Positions 6,860-10,869 of a stretch of 10,869 nucleotides of DNA are shown one piece after another; within the stretch, counting starts at the first letter, position 1, and the number at the start of each line of letters is the position of its first letter. The position numbers and the translations under genes are program-made. The stretch is from Sphaerochaeta sp. (GTDB taxonomy: Bacteria > Spirochaetota > Spirochaetia > Sphaerochaetales > Sphaerochaetaceae). The notes under the pieces are model-generated. The model searched no databases. It had not been told where the DNA came from and was given only the letters and a program-made list of their open reading frames with translations. The stretch spans positions 1 through 10,869 of the forward strand of contig JALOBD010000077.1 of NCBI GenBank assembly GCA_023228445.1, given 5' to 3'.

Positions 6860-7168
6860 TCATCCGACTCCCTTGGGGTGGCTCCCCATACCCTTTACGC
6901 GTTTCCGTGGACAAAGCCTTCCGTACAGACACCTGCTCTTTGCGTACGTCGGGTGTATGAGCAACATACCCTGGCTCAACAGGAGCCAGGGTAGTGAGGT
7001 AGGATCACGCATTGATGAGAAGACGAAGGAGTATATTCTTGGCGGTCGGAGGATCGAGCCGTCATGCGCTGAACCTATGGACTCTGTTCTCTGTTGCACT
7101 ACGATGCGATTGACTCTGTACCGTAAAAGCCGGCGCTCCTACCTGTACCTGAGCGGTGCGCAACACAC
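6860..7168. other. 309-bp gap with no convincing gene
   Basis: The gap lies between two minus-strand genes. Frames are open on both strands (for example a 79-codon minus frame ending right before ATG 6859), but their products are rich in Arg, Ser and Pro and show no family features, and the plus-strand frame runs on as antisense of the lipoprotein gene. What can be supported is a perfect stem-loop at 6967-6993 and the Shine-Dalgarno GGGAG (6868-6872) of the barrel gene. A weak promoter-like pair for that gene, TTGTCC, 18 bp, TATGGG, ends about 35 bases before its ATG. Confidence 0.5.
6967..6993. repeat. Perfect 11-bp inverted repeat (stem-loop)
   Basis: TACCCTGGCTC, loop AACAG, then GAGCCAGGGTA. 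The stem is perfect and G+C-rich, but neither strand has a T tract after it, so it is not a canonical intrinsic terminator. It could end or protect the lipoprotein transcript from upstream, or act as an operator before the barrel gene. Confidence 0.7.
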
Positions 7169-7756
7169 TTACTTGAAAATCTTAAGCACGCTATTGAGTA
7201 CCTTGCCTCCTGTTTCCACGACATCCTTGGCAGGAGTACCCAGTCCTTCTACATTGCTGACGTTGACCCGTAACAGGAGGTATGCAGTACCATCTTTGCT
7301 GTACATGAAACCGGCATCTTCCATGCCTTGAAGGATTGCGTTGCTGGTGGAGGCGGTTTTGTTGGCAAAACTAGTAGTCTTCACCCCAGAAGAAGTGGAA
7401 GAAGCGCTGCCACTGGCGGCGCTGATATTGGAATCGAGGTATTTAGCCAAGTTTTCCCGGCATATTTCGCGGGCTCTATCACCAGAAGACATAGCCGATT
7501 CAGCATCAGTGCCACTGATGATTTTTGCCGAAGCGGCGGTATAGAGCCAACTGCCTTCTCTGATGACCGCTCCAGGGAGAACTCTCGTACCATTTGGCAG
7601 GGTGAATGTGCCGGGCGGGAGTCCGCTTCCGTCGCCGATGTCAGCTGCCTTGTCAACGAATAGTTTGCCGCTTCCACTCGTGTCTGTAGCACATCCGGTG
7701 AAACACATCGCGAGAACCAGAGCGATAATCATGATCGCCAAATGTCTTCTCTTCAT
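7169..7756 (-). CDS. LPP20-like lipoprotein
   Basis: The protein has 195 residues. A positively charged start (MKRRH) and a hydrophobic stretch end in the lipobox FTGC, with Cys at residue 22, so a lipid-anchored envelope protein is expected. The middle part, with AREICRENLAKYLDSNI, a Ser/Thr-rich stretch, then AILQGMEDAGFMYSKDGTAYLLLRV, matches the layout of LPP20-family lipoproteins, in which conserved ARxxARxxLAxxL and a later DGTxYxLxRV strand occur. The molecular role of this family is not well defined. Transcription probably starts at the TATAAT at 7781-7776, giving a leader of about 14 bases and no clear Shine-Dalgarno site. It is divergent from an XRE regulator gene whose promoter overlaps its own. 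Confidence 0.75.
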   Translation of the reverse strand: MKRRHLAIMIIALVLAMCFTGCATDTSGSGKLFVDKAADIGDGSGLPPGTFTLPNGTRVLPGAVIREGSWLYTAASAKIISGTDAESAMSSGDRAREICRENLAKYLDSNISAASGSASSTSSGVKTTSFANKTASTSNAILQGMEDAGFMYSKDGTAYLLLRVNVSNVEGLGTPAKDVVETGGKVLNSVLKIFK

Positions 7757-7757
7757 T

Positions 7758-7785
7758 TTGATACTATTAGGCGAGATTATATACT
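7758..7785 (+). promoter_or_regulatory. Promoter of the XRE regulator gene
   Basis: TTGATA (7758-7763, 5 of 6), a 16-bp spacer and TATACT (7780-7785, 5 of 6). The expected transcription start is near 7792, about 60 bases before ATG 7853. This also excludes any translation start upstream, such as the in-frame codon at 7742. Confidence 0.6.
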
Positions 7786-7803
7786 ATGTTCTATCGAATG
7801 CAA
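7776..7803 (-). promoter_or_regulatory. Promoter of the LPP20-like lipoprotein gene
   Basis: The minus strand has TTGCAT (7803-7798, weak -35), a 16-bp spacer and TATAAT (7781-7776, perfect -10). The -10 overlaps the -10 of the divergent XRE promoter by two bases, so both polymerases cannot bind at once. Confidence 0.55.
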
Positions 7804-7852
7804 GTACTATCTTTCTTTGATTTACACACAGAATTTAGTCATCCTTACCTAT

Positions 7853-8128
7853 ATGAGTATATTGGACAAGCAAGAGCAAACACTCATCCGGTTACGGCAG
7901 ATCAGGGAGAAAGCTCAAATCTCTCAACTCGAGCTATCCCAGCGCTCCGGCGTATCCCAGAATATGATCACGTACATTGAAACCGGCAAACGTACCCCCA
8001 CCCTACGTACCCTGCTGAAGCTCTGCAAAGCCTTGAACGTCAATCCTGCGGTCCTATTCCTTGACGACGAACAGGATAGAGCGAAAATCAAACAGGACAT
8101 CCTTGACCTGATCGCTCGCTATTTCTGA
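7853..8128 (+). CDS. XRE-family helix-turn-helix transcriptional regulator
   Basis: From ATG 7853 (MSILDKQEQ) the protein has 91 residues. Residues about 10-65 form a standard HTH_3/Cro-C1 domain: LIRLRQIREKAQISQLELSQ, then the recognition-helix region SGVSQNMITYIETGKRTPTL and the closing LLKLCKALNVNPAVLF. A short acidic and helical tail (about 70-91) may mediate dimerisation. The frame is open from 7742, but that codon is upstream of the promoter and the added residues look unlike the family. No strong Shine-Dalgarno site is seen before 7853. The overlapping divergent promoters suggest that it represses itself and the lipoprotein gene (inference). It converges with the DUF4143 ATPase gene, 96 bases away. 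It has no phage-like neighbours here. Confidence 0.88.
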   Translation: MSILDKQEQTLIRLRQIREKAQISQLELSQRSGVSQNMITYIETGKRTPTLRTLLKLCKALNVNPAVLFLDDEQDRAKIKQDILDLIARYF

Positions 8129-8183
8129 TGTTTTCGGTACAAAAAGAGAAAGGATTCAGGCATTGGATACATTTCATCTGATA

Positions 8184-8201
8184 GGGCAACTCTGAATAAT
8201 C
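8184..8201. other. Sequence resembling an insertion-sequence terminal repeat
   Basis: GGGCAACTCTGAATAATC, in the gap between the convergent XRE and ATPase genes, resembles from memory the ends of some IS4/IS5-type elements, which often finish TTCAGAGTTGCCC. No transposase or second end is present in the window, so at most this is a relic end. Confidence 0.2.
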
Positions 8202-8224
8202 AGCGTAGCTTTGCTGCATCCCAT

Positions 8225-9577
8225 CTACAGCAATGGTGCCATATAGAGGGGGAGATAGACAATCCCGTCCTCCTGCTGCACATCGCCTGTGTGGAGCACA
8301 TATGGGGTGTGGAGTTGCTGGGCATACTTTGCCCTGAATTTCCTCAGCGAGCTGAGCGTATAGTACTTTCCTGACTTTACCTCGATCGGGCAGATGTTGT
8401 GCCTGTTGCTAATCTTGCTCTTTGCGATCAAAAAGTCTATTTCCATGCGGGATGAGGCGTCATCACGCGATGGGTTGGAGTAGAAATACAGCTTGTGACC
8501 GCTTGCCACCAACATCTGCGCTACGCTGTTCTCCATGATCATCCCCAGATTGACATCCAGTTTGTTGAAGAGGATCTTCTTATAGATCTCCTCACTCACG
8601 ATGCCGTTCTCATCGAAGGCGTGACTGATAAGAAGCCCCGTATCGCCCGTATAGCATTTGAGCGTCAAACGGTCCATGTTGAGTCTCAAGCCAAGATTCG
8701 GCGCAGTTGAGCCATAACAGATGTTCACGATCATCGCATCATCGAGCCAGAACAACGCATCTTCATAGTCACGCATCCGCGCTTCTTTTTGCAATGAAGA
8801 CAGGTTGAATTTACGATCATGCCTTGCCAGTTGCGCAGGGATGTCGTCGAAAATCTGTTCTACCCGCATCTCATACCCTTGGGCATGCTTCACGATGTCG
8901 GACCGGTAGAGGGTAAGGATATCTCGTTTCACCCGATCCACCTTGGTAAAGTCACGCTCTTTTACGTATGTACTGACTACCTGGGGCATTCCTCCTACAA
9001 TGAGATATTGTCTGAAATAGTCCATGACCTTTCGGTGCATGGCCTGCCCCAACGGTTTTTTCTCGTTGAAACACTTCCTGATGAGGTCCATCAGCGTCTC
9101 TTGACCAAGAGCCCAGAGGAATTCTTCAAAATCCATTGGGTATAGATTGAAATGACGTTCCTCTGAGGGGATGACGATATGATCGACATGCTTTTTGATG
9201 CTCATGAGGGAGCCGGTCTCAATGTAGTCATACCGACCATCGGCGACCAGATACTTGATCGCTGCCCGTGAGCGCGCAAAAAGTTGCACCTCGTCGAAGA
9301 TGATCAATGTATCCCGTTCATGCAATGTCACATTGTAGTAGCTTGAAAGATAGAGAAAGAACGTATCCAGATCATCAAGGTAGTGTACGAACAGGTCCGT
9401 GATATGCTGGTTCACACGATTGAAGTCGATCAAGATATAACTTGCATATTCAGCTTTCGCAAACTTCTCTACGATATAACTTTTCCCGACACGGCGGGCC
9501 CCATTGACCAGGGCTGCCGTTCTCCCTCTTTCTTCACGTTTCCACTTCAGGAGATCATCGTATATCTTTCTTTTCAT
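8225..9577 (-). CDS. AAA_14 / DUF4143 ATPase
   Basis: The protein has 450 residues, the normal size for this family. The N-terminal ATPase domain has Walker A GARRVGKS (26-33), Walker B LIIFDEVQ (91-98) and the sensor-like ETGSL (120-124). The C-terminal DUF4143 half ends in EIDFLI (about 379-384) and ICPIEVKSG (about 395-403), an arrangement matching PD-(D/E)XK nuclease-like folds. The biological role of these ATPases is unsettled; they occur in many copies in anaerobes and spirochaetes and behave as accessory, mobile or defence-associated genes. The start ATG 9577 has GGAG 7 bases upstream and a TATAAT about 45 bases upstream, with two 20-bp direct repeats around the promoter. All key motifs are intact, so it is probably functional. 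It is less G+C-rich than the flanking operons. Confidence 0.93.
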   Translation of the reverse strand: MKRKIYDDLLKWKREERGRTAALVNGARRVGKSYIVEKFAKAEYASYILIDFNRVNQHITDLFVHYLDDLDTFFLYLSSYYNVTLHERDTLIIFDEVQLFARSRAAIKYLVADGRYDYIETGSLMSIKKHVDHIVIPSEERHFNLYPMDFEEFLWALGQETLMDLIRKCFNEKKPLGQAMHRKVMDYFRQYLIVGGMPQVVSTYVKERDFTKVDRVKRDILTLYRSDIVKHAQGYEMRVEQIFDDIPAQLARHDRKFNLSSLQKEARMRDYEDALFWLDDAMIVNICYGSTAPNLGLRLNMDRLTLKCYTGDTGLLISHAFDENGIVSEEIYKKILFNKLDVNLGMIMENSVAQMLVASGHKLYFYSNPSRDDASSRMEIDFLIAKSKISNRHNICPIEVKSGKYYTLSSLRKFRAKYAQQLHTPYVLHTGDVQQEDGIVYLPLYMAPLL

Positions 9578-9621
9578 GGTATAACTCCATTGGTTTTCCG
9601 ATTACAAGGAATTGATACCCT

Positions 9622-9650
9622 ATTATAATACACGAAAACGAGAAATTGAA
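9622..9650 (-). promoter_or_regulatory. Promoter of the DUF4143 ATPase gene
   Basis: A perfect TATAAT lies on the minus strand at 9627-9622, with a poor -35 (TTCAAT, 9650-9645) at 17 bp. One copy of the 20-bp repeat fills the spacer, so a protein bound there would block or replace the weak -35 contact. The expected leader before ATG 9577 is about 38 bases. Confidence 0.5.
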
Positions 9651-9680
9651 TAGCCGATATATACACGAAAACGAGAAATT
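9628..9680. repeat. Two perfect 20-bp direct repeats upstream of the ATPase gene
   Basis: ATACACGAAAACGAGAAATT is found at 9628-9647 and again at 9661-9680, a 33-bp period with a 13-bp spacer. Sequence identity ends sharply at both edges. The repeats cover the promoter spacer and the region upstream of the -35 of the DUF4143 ATPase gene, as expected of operator iterons. Recombination sites are another possibility. Confidence 0.85.
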
Positions 9681-9696
9681 CACGTGACACGTGTAT
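9681..9696. repeat. Tandem CACGTG palindromes and terminal inverted match to the 20-bp repeat
   Basis: CACGTGACACGTG (9681-9693) holds two CACGTG palindromes one base apart. The final CGTGTAT (9690-9696) is the reverse complement of ATACACG, the first 7 bases of the adjacent 20-bp repeat copy (9661-9667). It lies just downstream of the phosphodiesterase stop. Confidence 0.6.
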
Positions 9697-9710
9697 AAAT
9701 GCCAGCAGAA

Positions 9711-10601
9711 TCAGTCCAACAACTCACTCAAAAGATCAGGGCGGTCGCTGGTGATGAAATCCACTCCCATCGCTGCGATGCGCCTGATGTCCTTCTCGTT
9801 GTTGACCGTCCACGCTCCGATGAGGAGACCGCGACTGCGAAACTCATCGAACAACCGTTGGGAGAGGTAGGCGTAGTTGATGGCCACATACTCGACGCCA
9901 AGGTCGGCGATGGAGGCAGCCACCGCAGCCGGACCGCCCATCCCGATGGACTCGAGGTACGCGCGGTTTACCAGAGCCCCGAGTTTGAGCGATGGCTCGA
10001 TCTCCCGAACCCTGAGCAAGGTGGGAAAATCGAAGCTGATGATAATCGTCTCTTCAATGAGACCATGCAAGCGAAGAGCGTTGACGACCGCCTCCTCGAT
10101 CCCCTCATACCGCCGGCCCTTTTGGTCCGTCTTGATCTCCACCTGGAGTGCCACAGATCGTTCTTGACGCTCAACAAGGGCAAGGACCTGCTCGAGCGTG
10201 GGTACGTGCTCTACCGGGTAGGCAGCATCACCGCGGTAGCTCGCCCTGGCGTCGAGGCTTTGCAGATCCAAAGCAATCCAATCTCCGATGTACCCCTCAT
10301 GCGCGGTGGTACGAAAGAGCGACGGGTCGTGCATCACGATGAGGCGGCCGTCCGCACTGAGATGGACATCGAGCTCGATGGCATCAGCACCCTCGTCGAT
10401 GCCCCGTTGAAAGGCAGCGAGGGTGTTCTCGGGGGCGAGCAGGCTGCCACCGCGGTGTGCGACCTTTGCGATGGGTGCTGCACTGATGAGTCTTGGCTCT
10501 GTAGATGTACACGAGCTGAGGATGAGGAGGAGGGAGAGGAGAAGCACAGTGGCCGCATAAGCGGCCACTGTGTGAATACGGTGCATCTTAGTAGTTGTCA
10601 T
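9711..10601 (-). CDS. Glycerophosphodiester phosphodiesterase, predicted lipoprotein (UgpQ/GlpQ-type)
   Basis: The protein has about 296 residues. It hydrolyses glycerophosphodiesters to glycerol-3-phosphate and an alcohol. Family motifs are all present: catalytic AHRGG (about 48-52), APENTLAAF (56-64), metal-binding ELDVHLSADG (76-85) with VMHD (89-92), EIK (about 155-157), ISFD (about 187-190), and near the end GAWTVNNEKD and GVDFITSDRPDLL. The N-terminus has a hydrophobic core ending in the lipobox ILSSC (Cys about 31), so the enzyme should be anchored outside the cytoplasm. ATG 10601 overlaps the binding-protein gene by 14 bases and has a weak AGAAAGAG ahead. ATG 10586, one base after that gene's TAA, is an alternative. 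A perfect 12-bp hairpin lies within codons about 10-19. The UgpB-like neighbour suggests coupled hydrolysis and uptake. Confidence 0.94.
   Translation of the reverse strand: MTTTKMHRIHTVAAYAATVLLLSLLLILSSCTSTEPRLISAAPIAKVAHRGGSLLAPENTLAAFQRGIDEGADAIELDVHLSADGRLIVMHDPSLFRTTAHEGYIGDWIALDLQSLDARASYRGDAAYPVEHVPTLEQVLALVERQERSVALQVEIKTDQKGRRYEGIEEAVVNALRLHGLIEETIIISFDFPTLLRVREIEPSLKLGALVNRAYLESIGMGGPAAVAASIADLGVEYVAINYAYLSQRLFDEFRSRGLLIGAWTVNNEKDIRRIAAMGVDFITSDRPDLLSELLD
10545..10572 (-). repeat. Perfect 12-bp stem-loop inside the phosphodiesterase signal-peptide codons
   Basis: CACAGTGGCCGC, a 4-base loop, then GCGGCCACTGTG. On the minus strand it starts 15 bases after the TAA of the binding-protein gene and is followed by CTTCTCCTCT, pyrimidine-rich but not a U tract. 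It may shield the 3' end of the binding-protein mRNA or partly stop transcription, lowering expression of the downstream enzyme (inference). Confidence 0.8.
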
Positions 10602-10869
10602 CGTACTCTTTCTTCAGGTCGGCGGTCGTCTCCTCCATGACGGTCTTCACATCACGATTGGCGATGATCAGCTTTTCGACCATCTGCTGCAGGATTGCTG
10701 TTCCCTTTGGCAGGCTGATAACGCTCGCCTGTGGGCGGACGAAGTTCAGCTGGTCGATGGCGACCTTCCACTGCGGATTGGCGTTGTAGTACGCCACCAA
10801 TTCAGGATCCTTGCTTGCCGAGAAGCTGTTGGGCATGTAGCCGGTCATCCGGGCAAGGTAGGCCTGGCT
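10588..10869 (-). CDS. ABC transporter extracellular solute-binding protein, UgpB-like, C-terminal part
   Basis: The frame is open from the window edge to the TAA at 10590-10588, giving 93 C-terminal residues. The segment RMTGYMPNSFSASKD matches the TGYxP region of family-1 binding proteins such as UgpB, followed by YYNANPQWKVAIDQL and a helical end with LPKGTAILQQMVEKL and VMEETTADLKKEY. Such proteins bind a sugar or glycerol-3-phosphate in the periplasm for an ABC importer. The close coupling to a glycerophosphodiester phosphodiesterase argues for a glycerol-3-phosphate or glycerophosphodiester substrate, as in E. coli ugpBAECQ, but similarity in this part alone does not prove it. The signal peptide and the permease genes would lie beyond the window. 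Confidence 0.85.
   Translation of the reverse strand, partial: SQAYLARMTGYMPNSFSASKDPELVAYYNANPQWKVAIDQLNFVRPQASVISLPKGTAILQQMVEKLIIANRDVKTVMEETTADLKKEYDDNY

Noticed and set aside
6860..7099. A 79-codon minus-strand frame ending directly before the barrel gene start
   Set aside because: Its spacing looks operon-like, but the product has biased composition, no family signature and no ribosome binding site. The perfect stem-loop lies inside it.
7000..7100. Possible structured RNA or tRNA-like fragment (GGTCGGAGGATCGAGCC)
   Set aside because: No acceptor stem, anticodon arm or TTCGA-type T-loop could be assembled around it.
6873..7331. A 152-codon plus-strand frame over the gap and the lipoprotein 3' end
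   Set aside because: Its second half is antisense to the lipoprotein gene, and the first half has no recognisable features.

Overview
The window looks like chromosomal DNA from a spirochaete, probably Sphaerochaetaceae-like. This is inferred from the AAGAQEA-type end of the binding-protein signal peptide, the mix of TRAP and ABC sugar-type transporters, and the outer-membrane and lipoprotein genes. Genes are dense, the standard code is used (TGA serves as stop), and most genes lie on the minus strand. No rRNA, tRNA, CRISPR array or intact insertion sequence was seen.

Left part (1-5580), metabolic and G+C-rich. Two Gfo/Idh/MocA oxidoreductases run on the plus strand: the C-terminal end of one, then a complete second gene one base later. 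Facing them on the minus strand is a TRAP transport operon with a clear promoter (TTGACA-17 bp-TAGATT). It encodes a fused 4TM/12TM permease, then a TAXI-family periplasmic binding protein coupled to it by an ATGA overlap, then a rho-independent terminator. A two-domain GNAT-like acyltransferase follows, and its 3' end overlaps the second oxidoreductase tail to tail.

Middle part (5580-9710), less G+C-rich and accessory in character. It opens with a decayed mazEF toxin-antitoxin module. The mazE piece keeps only the C-terminal toxin-binding tail. mazF is full length but has an in-frame TGA at codon 28 and Lys at the position of the catalytic Thr52 of E. coli MazF. Next come a small exported beta-barrel-like protein, a 309-bp gap holding a perfect 11-bp stem-loop, and an LPP20-like lipoprotein. 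The lipoprotein is divergent from an XRE-type repressor, with overlapping -10 elements. Last is an AAA_14/DUF4143 ATPase whose promoter region carries two perfect 20-bp direct repeats.

Right part (9711-10869), G+C-rich again. A glycerophosphodiester phosphodiesterase predicted to be a lipoprotein overlaps, or directly follows, the C-terminal end of an UgpB-like ABC solute-binding protein. This suggests glycerophosphodiester hydrolysis outside the cytoplasm followed by glycerol-3-phosphate uptake. A perfect 12-bp hairpin lies inside the signal-peptide codons of the phosphodiesterase, just past the binding-protein stop.

Nothing here is a convincing wholly new system. The points most worth a second look are the reduced mazE tail beside a nonsense-mutated mazF, the repeat-bearing promoter of the DUF4143 ATPase, and the stem-loop between the Ugp-like binding protein and the phosphodiesterase.
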